Positions 1 through 5,648 of a stretch of 27,438 nucleotides of DNA are shown piece after piece. The notes under the pieces are model-generated. The model was given only the letters and a program-made list of their open reading frames with translations, had not been told where the DNA came from and ran no database searches. Origin of the DNA: a virus; IMG/VR virus record IMGVR_UViG_3300025276_000173, positions 1 to 27,438 of that record; one strand, 5' to 3'. The translations under genes were made by a program, and so were the position numbers. Each line of letters opens with the position of its first letter. Position 1 is the first letter of the stretch.

Positions 1-288
1 ATTGTACAATTAGGTAACATCGTTTTAGAACAAGGGGAATACGATGAAGAGGGCGAAGAAGTTACTGCTCCTGTATTATCTGACAAATGGCATTTAGACG
101 TTGCTTGGAGTGATTCAGAAATCACAACAGTAGAAGAAGAAGCGGTTTTAGATGAAGAGGGTATGATTGTATCTCCAGAGGTTGTATCAGTAGACCATCC
201 TTACGGTTGGAAATCTTACGCAGTTGAAATAGAGGGCGATGGAGTACATTCTTTCTTTGGGTTAAGCTATGATTCACTAAAGTTGTAA
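1..288 (+). CDS. 3' part of the small late protein that begins at 27409
   Basis: The frame is open from base 1 to a TAA at 286-288 (95 codons) with no start at its left end, so it is 5' truncated by the window edge. Joined in frame to the 10 codons at 27409-27438 it makes a 105-residue acidic protein. It has many Glu residues in the middle and ends in a G-V-H-S-F-F-G-L-S-Y-D-S motif that looks like a small beta-rich structural or accessory protein. It precedes the lysis genes. I recognise the general type from Bacteroidota phages but know of no function. Alternative: two unrelated gene ends, if the window is not circular. Confidence 0.75.
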   Translation: MVQLGNIVLEQGEYDEEGEEVTAPVLSDKWHLDVAWSDSEITTVEEEAVLDEEGMIVSPEVVSVDHPYGWKSYAVEIEGDGVHSFFGLSYDSLKL

Positions 289-297
289 AAAGTGGAT

Positions 298-447
298 ATG
301 CAAGACCTAAAATTAGCGTTTATCAATTCCCTTACTTTAACAGTAAGTTTCTCTAATGCAGAGCAATGGCTAAAATTAACGCTTTTAGTAGTGTCTATTG
401 CATATACAGTTCTAAAGATTTTTAACTTAAAGAAAAAGAGTGAGTAG
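298..447 (+). CDS. Small single-span membrane protein, holin- or lysis-associated candidate
   Basis: This 49-residue ORF starts with an ATG nine bases after the previous stop. Residues about 27-42 (LKLTLLVVSIAYTVLKIF region) form one hydrophobic segment, and the tail is basic (KKKSE). Its end overlaps the GTG start of the amidase by 8 bases, so the two are probably translationally coupled. Position and topology fit an accessory holin or antiholin, but a clearer holin lies at 1281, so this role is inference only. It is too short for most gene-finders. Confidence 0.6.
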   Translation: MQDLKLAFINSLTLTVSFSNAEQWLKLTLLVVSIAYTVLKIFNLKKKSE

Positions 448-865
448 GAAAATTGATAAAATAATTATTCATTGTACTGCAACACCAGAAAACAGAGAGG
501 TAAGTGTTCAAGATTTAAAAGATTGGCACGTAAAAGATAATGGGTGGTCTGATATTGGTTATCATTTTTTTATTGATTTGTATGGAGTAGTTCATAAATG
601 CAGACCAATAGAAAGGATTGGAGCGCATACAAAAGGTTATAATAAAAATTCTATTGGTGTTGCTTATGCTGGTGGAATGGATAAAGAAATGAAATTTTCA
701 AAAGATACAAGAACAGATAATCAAAAAGAATCTTTAGTTAATTTATTGTGTGATTTAAAAGATAGTTATAATGCAAAAATTTATGGTCATAGAGATTTTT
801 CCAAAAAAGATTGCCCAAGTTTTGATGCTAAAAAAGAGTATGAAAACATAAGTTTTAGATATTAG
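440..865 (+). CDS. N-acetylmuramoyl-L-alanine amidase (T7 lysozyme type endolysin)
   Basis: This 141-residue amidase_2-family enzyme would cleave the lactyl-amide bond between MurNAc and the stem peptide to lyse the host. Motifs line up with T7 lysozyme. H11 (IIIHCTATP), H117 (GHRD) and C125 (KKDCPSF) match the three zinc ligands, and Y41 (GYHFF) and K123 match the catalytic Tyr and Lys. The H117-C125 spacing of eight equals that of T7 lysozyme. H63 (GAHTKGYN) is the other conserved family histidine. No signal peptide is visible, so release needs a holin. The start is GTG at 440, overlapping the upstream small membrane ORF by 8 bases; no ATG lies nearby in this frame. Neighbours are the small membrane proteins and the holin, forming a lysis cassette. 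Confidence 0.93.
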   Translation: MSRKIDKIIIHCTATPENREVSVQDLKDWHVKDNGWSDIGYHFFIDLYGVVHKCRPIERIGAHTKGYNKNSIGVAYAGGMDKEMKFSKDTRTDNQKESLVNLLCDLKDSYNAKIYGHRDFSKKDCPSFDAKKEYENISFRY

Positions 866-879
866 TATAAAAATTTGTT

Positions 880-905
880 TTTTGTAAATGATTAAGTTTA
901 CAAAA
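880..905. repeat. Perfect 9-bp inverted repeat TTTTGTAAA / TTTACAAAA
   Basis: The arms at 880-888 and 897-905 are exact reverse complements separated by 8 bases, 15 bases after the amidase stop. No T-run follows in either direction, so it is not a standard terminator. It is the first member of a local TGTAAA/TTTACA cluster and may be a protein-binding site. Confidence 0.6.
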
Positions 906-914
906 CGCAAGTAA

Positions 915-934
915 TGTAAACCCTTATGTTTACA
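915..934. repeat. Perfect 7-bp inverted repeat TGTAAAC / GTTTACA
   Basis: The arms at 915-921 and 928-934 are separated by CCTTAT. It repeats the half-site of the palindrome at 880-905, and a further TTTACAAAA lies at about 966-974. The rest of the 232-base gap 866-1097 shows no convincing ORF, terminator or RNA gene. Confidence 0.6.
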
Positions 935-1097
935 ATGAGAGTAATAAGTATAGAAAAATTAATTCTCTTTACAAAAGGGATTTAATATGATAAGAAATAG
1001 AGATTATATTCACTAATAGCTATAACCAAAAGTAAATTTATAGGAATATACAAACTAATAGTGTGTGTATTTGGAGTATTTTAAACAAGATCAAATT

Positions 1098-1235
1098 ATG
1101 GAAATAAACTTAATTTTATTAATGCCTAACGCAATGATGTTAGGATGTCAGTATCACGAACCAGAGAAAGGATTTGAATATTCAGAAGTTAATTTTTTTT
1201 TATTTTTTGGTCAAATACAAGTACGATGGGAGTAA
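1098..1235 (+). CDS. Small phage protein of unknown function
   Basis: This is a 45-residue ORF with an N-terminal hydrophobic stretch (MEINLILLMPNAMMLGC), a polar middle (EPEKGFEYSE) and an aromatic, hydrophobic C-terminus ending in QIQVRWE. Short proteins with this hydrophobic start, an E/Y-rich centre and a final I-Q-x-x-R-W occur in flavobacterial phages (recollection, not searched). The MLGC tetrad is only a weak lipobox, so a spanin-like lipoprotein role is possible but unproven. It sits between amidase and holin, 46 bases upstream of the holin. Confidence 0.5.
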   Translation: MEINLILLMPNAMMLGCQYHEPEKGFEYSEVNFFLFFGQIQVRWE

Positions 1236-1280
1236 TTACTCTCGTTAATTGAACAAGGGTAAATAACAAAACTTATACAG

Positions 1281-1673
1281 ATGAAAAAGATACTAAATTG
1301 GTTTACAGGGGGGGTTATTAAAGAAATAGGAAATGCGATTGACAAACTATTTACCACAGAAGAAGAACGCTTAAAAGCCAAGAATGAAATATTCAAGGTA
1401 CTACAAGAACAACAATTAGAATTACAAAAACTACAAACAGAAATTATTGTTACAGAAGCGAATGGTAATTGGTTACAGAGAAGTTGGCGACCAATACTTA
1501 TGTTAGCGTTTGGTTTTATAGTTATCTATGTTAAATTCATTGCACCTTTATTTAGTTTACCTATTCCTCCTTTAGAGAATGAGTTTTGGGACTTATTACA
1601 GTTAGGTATTGGAGGGTATGTACTTGGTAGAAGTGCTGAAAAGATTGCAAACAATATTACTATTAAAAAATAA
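1281..1673 (+). CDS. Phage holin, 3TM/GTA-holin-like family
   Basis: This 130-residue membrane protein would act in the inner membrane to time lysis and release the amidase. Residues 1-60 form an amphipathic, Glu/Gln-rich helix likely to be a coiled coil (about 26-60). The family hallmark NWLQRSWRP follows at 63-71, then a strong transmembrane segment at about 71-92 and a weaker hydrophobic stretch at about 103-116. The W-x-Q-R-S-W-R-P motif before the membrane span is typical of 3TM/GTA-type holins. It lies directly downstream of the amidase and small ORFs. The next gene has its own motif-bearing start. Confidence 0.85.
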   Translation: MKKILNWFTGGVIKEIGNAIDKLFTTEEERLKAKNEIFKVLQEQQLELQKLQTEIIVTEANGNWLQRSWRPILMLAFGFIVIYVKFIAPLFSLPIPPLENEFWDLLQLGIGGYVLGRSAEKIANNITIKK

Positions 1674-1689
1674 ATTTATCTAGTTTTTC

Positions 1690-1701
1690 TATTATATATA
1701 T
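1690..1701 (+). promoter_or_regulatory. Late-promoter-like TATTATATA element abutting a start codon
   Basis: TATTATATA at 1690-1698 is preceded by TTTTTC and followed by TAT and the ATG of the phosphoesterase at 1702. The first T is exactly 12 bases before the ATG, as at 14206, 21073, 21825 and 24446. The promoter reading is inference. Confidence 0.5.
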
Positions 1702-2433
1702 ATGAGCGAAAAACAAAATAAAACACACAGACCAAGATTAAGAGGAAATGTTTTTAAAGCCTACGAGAAATCTATAAAAACAGAAGATAGAGTTTTAGTT
1801 ATTGGAGACTTACATGAACCATTTTGTTTGGATGGTTATTTATCTTTTTGTAAAAAAGTATATGCTGAAAATAACTGTAATAAAGTTGTTTTTATTGGGG
1901 ATGTAATTGACAACCATTATTCAAGTTACCATGAATCTGATGCGGATGGATTTGGTGGAAAAACAGAACTAGAATTTGCAGTTAATAAATTAAAAAGATG
2001 GTATAAGGCTTTCCCTAATGCTTTTGTTACTTTAGGAAACCATGACAGAATTATAATCCGTAAAGCACAATCATCTAATATTCCTAGTAAATGGATTAAG
2101 GAATTTTCTGAAGTGTTAGAAACTCCAAAATGGAAATTTGTTACAGAAGTTTTTATAGATGGTGTTCGCTACGTTCACGGAGATAAAAGCGGTAAGGCAA
2201 GAATGGCTGCTAAAAGAGATATGGTTTCTACGGTATCTGGTCATTATCATACGGATTTTTATTGTGAATGGATGTTTGGTAAAACCAGAGCTATCTTTGG
2301 AATGGCAGTAGGTTGTGGAATAGATAGTAAATCTTATGCAATGGGTTATATGCAAGGTGGAAAAAAAGAAGCAATTGGTGTTGGTGTTGTAGTTGGAGGA
2401 CATACAGCGTTCAACGTTAAAATGGCTTTATAA
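1702..2433 (+). CDS. Calcineurin-like metallophosphoesterase
   Basis: This 243-residue enzyme carries the complete metallophosphoesterase signature in order: GDLH (35-38), GDVIDNH (66-72), GNHD (112-115), HGD (159-161) and GHYH (180-183). These supply the dinuclear metal ligands and catalytic His, so it should hydrolyse a phosphomonoester or phosphodiester. The substrate (nucleic acid ends, cyclic nucleotide or protein phosphate) cannot be read from the sequence. Residues 1-30 are a basic, polar leader. It is the last rightward gene before the convergent integrase, overlaps the integrase end by 6 bases, and has its own TATTATATA element. It therefore appears to be a separately expressed accessory gene of the late set. 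Confidence 0.9.
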   Translation: MSEKQNKTHRPRLRGNVFKAYEKSIKTEDRVLVIGDLHEPFCLDGYLSFCKKVYAENNCNKVVFIGDVIDNHYSSYHESDADGFGGKTELEFAVNKLKRWYKAFPNAFVTLGNHDRIIIRKAQSSNIPSKWIKEFSEVLETPKWKFVTEVFIDGVRYVHGDKSGKARMAAKRDMVSTVSGHYHTDFYCEWMFGKTRAIFGMAVGCGIDSKSYAMGYMQGGKKEAIGVGVVVGGHTAFNVKMAL

Positions 2434-3726
2434 AATAAAATCAATTTTATCAGACCAGTCATCTGGAATATCTGCATCTATTGTATGTATATACTTTTGA
2501 AGTGCTGCTCTTGTTTCATGCCCTGTTATTGGTTGCAGTACTTCAATAGCTTCTGAGTAGTTTTTATTTTCAACTGTTCTAAGGTATCTGAATAAATTTG
2601 TAATAAAAGAATGTCTAAAAGAATACAATCCATATTCTAAACCAAGATTAAATTTATTTTTAACAACTTTAAAACGTTTAGAAAAAGTATTTCTTCTGGA
2701 GTTATCAGATGATTTCCATAAAGCTGGTTCATTCTTTGGAGTAAATAAAAAGTACTCCTTATTATATAGGTGTAAATTTAGTGCTTTAATATCTTCAATA
2801 AATATACTTGGTATTCTTTTTATTTTTAACGATTTGTTTTTAGCTTGGAAATATAATAAACCTTCTTCAAGATTTACATCCTTTACTTTTAGCCTATTTA
2901 CTTCAACTGGTCTAAGAAAATTATAAGCAACAAATTTTATATATAATAAAAGGTACGGATCAGTGTACTTTAACCAATTTACAATTTCTACTAATTCAGA
3001 TTTTGTAAAAGTTCTATCTGTTTTGGCTTTTGTTTTTTCGTTGGATATATCTTTAATGAAATTTCTGTCAATTAAATTCAGCTTATTTTCCATAACTGAA
3101 AACAATGCAGACAAAGAAGATTTATAATTGTTTCTAGTTCTGGCAGATGTTTTTTTAAGTTTTTGATTTAAAAAAGATACAATAGAAGATTTTGTTACCT
3201 TATTAATATCTTTTAGTTGATGTTCAGTTCCAATAAAATCTAAAAACTGTTCTTTAGCATAATAGTAATCTTTAGAGGTTACATCTGAAACTGTAAGTTT
3301 ACAATGTTCATGCGCTAACTTTAAAGCATCCTTTATACTGCAAAACTTTTTATCTCCTTCAAAATCGAAATCAGTTTTGTTTTTTTTATCAAATGGGGAA
3401 TATCCGTTTTTTAATTTTTTCTTTAACCTTTTTTTTAAAAAATTCAAATATTCTAATCTTGAAGATTTTTTTATATACCTATTTACACCAGCTTTCACAT
3501 TTGTTTGTCTTTCTAAAATATTTGTTTTAGGATTTCTAAATGACCAACGAATGTACCAGCTTTTTTTTAATGCGTTTTTTTTTTCGGTAGGTGTTAATTC
3601 AGACCATTTATCAACATTAACTCCCCCTGTGTAGAATTTTATAACGTATTTTTCTTGCATTTTATACGGTATTTTAAGAGTGTACTTTTTAGTGTACTTT
3701 TTAGCCTTTTTATTTTTTTTACCCAT
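2428..3726 (-). CDS. int: Tyrosine recombinase (phage integrase)
   Basis: This 432-residue integrase would catalyse attP x attB recombination through a 3'-phosphotyrosine intermediate. Catalytic residues visible are R272 (FLRPVEV), a beta-hairpin Lys around 296-301 (KNKSLKIKR), R371-H372 in YSFRHS (Tyr replaces the first His of H-x-x-R), H403 (TGHETR) and nucleophile Y412 (KYIH). Residues 130-230 look like the core-binding SAM-like domain. The very basic N-terminus (K-rich, residues 1-120) resembles an AP2/arm-binding region. The first codons (KYTKKYT) coincide with a direct DNA repeat that is probably an arm-type site. The putative attP lies just upstream of the gene, and a perfect hairpin ends two bases before the start codon. 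The end is convergent with the phosphoesterase. Confidence 0.95.
   Translation of the reverse strand: MGKKNKKAKKYTKKYTLKIPYKMQEKYVIKFYTGGVNVDKWSELTPTEKKNALKKSWYIRWSFRNPKTNILERQTNVKAGVNRYIKKSSRLEYLNFLKKRLKKKLKNGYSPFDKKNKTDFDFEGDKKFCSIKDALKLAHEHCKLTVSDVTSKDYYYAKEQFLDFIGTEHQLKDINKVTKSSIVSFLNQKLKKTSARTRNNYKSSLSALFSVMENKLNLIDRNFIKDISNEKTKAKTDRTFTKSELVEIVNWLKYTDPYLLLYIKFVAYNFLRPVEVNRLKVKDVNLEEGLLYFQAKNKSLKIKRIPSIFIEDIKALNLHLYNKEYFLFTPKNEPALWKSSDNSRRNTFSKRFKVVKNKFNLGLEYGLYSFRHSFITNLFRYLRTVENKNYSEAIEVLQPITGHETRAALQKYIHTIDADIPDDWSDKIDFIL
3679..3702. repeat. Tandem 12-bp direct repeat AGTGTACTTTTT, putative integrase arm site
   Basis: Two exact copies lie head to tail, at 3679-3690 and 3691-3702, inside the first codons of int. 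The same AGTGTAC pair with the same 12-bp spacing and orientation occurs at 3920-3943, on the other side of the tRNA-like core. The arm-site role is inference. Confidence 0.55.
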
Positions 3727-3728
3727 TA

Positions 3729-3763
3729 ATAAACGATTTAGAAAGTTAATCTAAATCGTTTAT
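3729..3763. promoter_or_regulatory. int leader: Perfect 14-bp hairpin in the int leader
   Basis: Arms at 3729-3742 (ATAAACGATTTAGA) and 3750-3763 are perfect reverse complements with a 7-base loop (AAGTTAA). It ends two bases upstream of the int ATG on the minus strand. In RNA it would bury the initiation region; as DNA it may be an operator or excisionase site. The 9-mer ACGATTTAG in its arms recurs at 3925-3933 inside the distal arm repeat. Confidence 0.7.
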
Positions 3764-3793
3764 TTACAGGGGGTTAAAAGGGTTTTAAAATAG

Positions 3794-3835
3794 TAGCGAG
3801 GAGCAGAATCGAACTGCCCACCTCAGAGTTATGAA
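3794..3835 (-). other. attP: Putative attP core: 3' part of tRNA-Met(CAT), anticodon loop to acceptor end
   Basis: On the minus strand the segment reads as tRNA positions 32-73. It has the anticodon loop TTCATAA, a 3' anticodon-stem strand CTCTG, variable loop AGGTG and T-arm GGCAG-TTCGATT-CTGCT. The acceptor strand CCTCGCT and discriminator A follow. The length is exactly the canonical 42 nt. The 5' half is absent: the bases preceding the loop (CTGGA) do not pair with CTCTG, and no D-arm is present. A tRNA 3' fragment beside a tyrosine integrase is the classic attP arrangement, where integration restores the host tRNA. The host tRNA should carry CAGAG before the loop. Confidence 0.8.
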
Positions 3836-3919
3836 TCCAGCCCTAAAAAATCAATATATCTTAAACAGCTAATAATCAATTATTTACATTTTTTAAATCA
3901 TCTTTTTTTTTCCTTAAAC

Positions 3920-3943
3920 AGTGTACGATTTAGTGTACTTTTT
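3920..3943. repeat. Distal AGTGTAC direct-repeat pair, putative integrase arm site
   Basis: AGTGTACGATTT (3920-3931) is followed directly by AGTGTACTTTTT (3932-3943). Both have the same period and orientation as the pair at 3679-3702. The two pairs lie roughly 120 bp to either side of the tRNA-like core. Between the core and this repeat (3836-3919) I see only AT-rich sequence. Confidence 0.55.
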
Positions 3944-4014
3944 GTTAATATTTTTTTTATTTTAATTTGCAATTAATTTAGAAGTGTTCTATATTGTAGA
4001 AAATTAGAGAAAGT

Positions 4015-4134
4015 ATGCAATTGACCACTGTGGAGTTAAAAAAAGAAGTAAAAAAAAATGCTATAATTATAAAAAAAATAAAAGATAAAATAGGTTCAAA
4101 AAAATTAAAACTTATTCTTTCAAAATTTGAATAG
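4015..4134 (+). CDS. Possible small basic protein beside attP
   Basis: This 39-residue, very Lys/Ile-rich ORF runs from an ATG at 4015 to a TAG at 4132-4134. Its end overlaps the convergent repressor-like gene by 23 bases. No domain is recognisable; size, charge and position between attP and the repressor would suit a small DNA-binding accessory factor, but that is speculation. Lys-rich composition is also expected by chance in such AT-rich DNA. Confidence 0.3.
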   Translation: MQLTTVELKKEVKKNAIIIKKIKDKIGSKKLKLILSKFE

Positions 4135-4453
4135 CTCTTTTTTGGCTTTCAACTTCAAACCATAATCCGTAAACTTCTACTTGTAAAAGTTTTACGTGGT
4201 TTTTGATTACTTCTTTAGCTAATTCTTCCAGTATTATTATATCTTCTACTTTAGTAATTATCTCTTTTTCAGAAATTCCTTTTTTGTTTTTAAATTCTTT
4301 AATAACAGAGTTTACATGGTTTAAATAGACTTGATCTACTTTACCTCTTGTAAAAGCTGTTCTTAGTGAATTACCTGCAATTGGCAATCCTTCAGCCAAA
4401 AAATCCCAAGTCAATCCTAGTTTTTTACGTTCTATTATAATTTTTTTCAACAT
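4112..4453 (-). CDS. Helix-turn-helix repressor-like protein (lysogeny control candidate)
   Basis: This 113-residue protein has an N-terminal HTH-like segment at about 12-50 (ERKKLGLTWDFLAEGLP, then a recognition-helix-like AGNSLRTAFTRGKV). A helical, Glu/Lys-rich C-terminal half (about 55-113) follows that could dimerise as a coiled coil. It lacks a LexA/CI-type peptidase domain. It is transcribed leftward, divergently from the early genes, and shares a 110-base control region with them, which is the usual arrangement of a phage repressor. I infer that it represses the early promoter at 4486-4521. No canonical TAnnTTTG is visible for its own promoter. The start ATG at 4453 is the first in frame. 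Confidence 0.75.
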   Translation of the reverse strand: MLKKIIIERKKLGLTWDFLAEGLPIAGNSLRTAFTRGKVDQVYLNHVNSVIKEFKNKKGISEKEIITKVEDIIILEELAKEVIKNHVKLLQVEVYGLWFEVESQKRAIQILKE

Positions 4454-4485
4454 GGCAAAAAATTTTTTTATTAAAAAAAGTACGT

Positions 4486-4521
4486 TTTGTTTGTTTGGTC
4501 TGTTTGCTTTGTATATATTTG
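4486..4521 (+). promoter_or_regulatory. Rightward early promoter of Bacteroidota type, with TTTG repeats
   Basis: TATATTTG at 4514-4521 matches the TAnnTTTG -7 element of Bacteroidota sigma-ABfr promoters. TTTG at 4490-4493 (20-base spacer) or 4494-4497 (16-base spacer) could be the -33 element. TTTG recurs six times between 4486 and 4521 in the shared leader of the repressor and early operon, so operators may overlap. AAAGTAC (4478-4484) and GTACTTG (4521-4527) form an imperfect inverted pair around it. Confidence 0.6.
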
Positions 4522-4563
4522 TACTTGTTACTAATATAAATATACGACAATTAAAACAAAATC

Positions 4564-4875
4564 ATGTTAATTTTAACAGTTTTAACTACAATTAATTCAT
4601 CTAACATCCTAAAAATGTGTTCAATAGAAACAGAACGCATTTATTATGACGATGATCCTCGTTCTTCAATCCCTTTTTACAAACAATTTCAAACAGATTC
4701 TTTATTGGTTGATATATCTGGAGCTGTTTCTGTAAAGTGGAATACCAAAACAGATTATGACTTTACAGAATTAGATTCTATTTCTATTGAAGTAAGTGGG
4801 GAAGATGGAGAGGTTTTTATAGACGATAATTTATTCTGCGAAATTACAAAAAATCTTGAATTTACAATTATATAA
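4564..4875 (+). CDS. First early gene, unknown protein
   Basis: This 103-residue acidic protein is the first rightward gene after the early promoter, about 40 bases downstream of the -7 element. It is rich in Asp and Glu, with short beta-like stretches (DSLLVDISGAVSVKW, SISIEVSGEDGEVFI). I recognise no domain. An internal ATG at 4615 (MCSIETERIYYDDD) is an equally plausible start and would remove the hydrophobic first 17 residues. Acidic first-early proteins in phages are often antagonists of host DNA-binding proteins, but nothing here proves it. Confidence 0.65.
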   Translation: MLILTVLTTINSSNILKMCSIETERIYYDDDPRSSIPFYKQFQTDSLLVDISGAVSVKWNTKTDYDFTELDSISIEVSGEDGEVFIDDNLFCEITKNLEFTII

Positions 4876-4876
4876 T

Positions 4877-5107
4877 ATGATAAATAACACACTTATAAAA
4901 AGTCTGTCTAAAACCAGTCTAACACTGGATTCAAAGACAAAAGAAATATTTAATCAGATAATAATTAAATCTTTTTATGAAGCAGCAACTTCAAAAGAGG
5001 AAGAAGTAATTGCTGCAATTGCGTTGCAGTTTGACTTAAACTGTTTTGAAGAAATATTAAGCATAATACAAGTTGAAGGATATAAAATGCCATTTGATAA
5101 TGAATAA
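4877..5107 (+). CDS. Unknown early protein
   Basis: This 76-residue, mostly helical protein has alternating polar and hydrophobic segments (EIFNQIIIKSFYEAATSKEEEVIAAIA is one long predicted helix). I choose the ATG at 4877, one base after the preceding stop, over an upstream TTG at 4856 that would overlap the previous gene. Its last 8 bases overlap the next gene (ATGAATAA), indicating translational coupling to the HTH-like protein. No family is recognised. Confidence 0.65.
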   Translation: MINNTLIKSLSKTSLTLDSKTKEIFNQIIIKSFYEAATSKEEEVIAAIALQFDLNCFEEILSIIQVEGYKMPFDNE

Positions 5108-5333
5108 ACTTGAAACACTAAGAACTGAAATAAACAAAATTTCTAAACATACTAGACAACATAAACTGGTATCTGAAAAATCAAATGTTAGTGTTTCAGC
5201 ACTTACAAAAATAAAAAAGGGGGATTTATGTGTATTGGATAATGAACCAAACATTAACAAATTAAATATCATTCTAAAGAACTATAAGGAAGTAGGTAAG
5301 GAGCAACTGAAAAACCTACAAAACATTCTATAA
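5100..5333 (+). CDS. HTH-like DNA-binding protein, Cro-like candidate
   Basis: This is a 77-residue protein. Residues about 10-45 have an XRE-like pattern: a first helix (LETLRTEINKISK), then KLVSEKSNVSVSALTKIKKG in which V-S-x-S-A-L-T-K-I-K-K-G resembles the recognition helix and its exit. The C-terminal part (NINKLNIILKNYKEVG) resembles the last helix of such domains. The start is ATG at 5100, overlapping the previous stop; an upstream TTG is less likely. Lying in the early operon opposite the repressor-like gene, it could be the antirepressor or Cro counterpart. This is inference from position. Confidence 0.7.
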   Translation: MNKLETLRTEINKISKHTRQHKLVSEKSNVSVSALTKIKKGDLCVLDNEPNINKLNIILKNYKEVGKEQLKNLQNIL

Positions 5334-5500
5334 TGTCTGAACTAGAACAAAATATTGTAAACCTATTACCAACGCTTTCTGAGGAAGCGAAAAGGAAAGC
5401 ACGTTTTGTTTTAGGGGAAGAACCAGTTACACCGAAAAAAAGAAATCAAAAGTTTTCTGAACAAAAAGTCGATTTAATTCTAAGTAAATTTTTTAAATAA
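5333..5500 (+). CDS. Small early protein, unknown
   Basis: This 55-residue charged ORF starts by TAATG overlap with the preceding stop and ends by TAATG overlap with the next gene, so it is embedded in a tight operon. It reads as a helix (LPTLSEEAKRKARFVLG), a Pro/Lys linker (PVTPKKRNQK) and a second short helix. No family is recognised. Confidence 0.6.
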   Translation: MSELEQNIVNLLPTLSEEAKRKARFVLGEEPVTPKKRNQKFSEQKVDLILSKFFK

Positions 5501-5637
5501 TGACTAAAATCAGTACAAAAATAAAACTAGCAAGATTCATTATTAATAACAAGCAAGAGTTTTCAAAAATAGAGATACAAAAAGCTCAACAATTTATAGA
5601 TGTGGAAGCAGTTGCCACAAACTCCAACTGTAATTAA
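5500..5637 (+). CDS. Small early protein, unknown
   Basis: This 45-residue ORF starts by a 1-base overlap with the previous stop. It is basic at the N-terminus (MTKISTKIKLARFI) and has a Q/E-rich helix after it. No domain is recognised. It is followed by an 11-base AT-only gap before the SSB-like candidate. Confidence 0.5.
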   Translation: MTKISTKIKLARFIINNKQEFSKIEIQKAQQFIDVEAVATNSNCN

Positions 5638-5648
5638 ATATATATAGT

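Noticed and set aside
2435-2450. Bidirectional terminator between phosphoesterase and integrase
   Set aside because: ATAAAA/TTTTAT is a 6-bp AT-only stem inside the int coding end with no G-C pairs; too weak to call.
2938-2948. Minus-strand TATTATATA inside int
   Set aside because: Internal to coding sequence and not near any start; a chance match.
3794-3843. Complete tRNA gene
   Set aside because: Only positions 32-73 are present; no D-arm, no 5' acceptor strand, and the 5' anticodon strand does not pair.
5637-5648. Seventh TATTATATA-type element before the SSB-like gene
   Set aside because: The sequence is an alternating AT run ending AGT before ATG but does not match the motif in phase; possibly degenerate, not counted.
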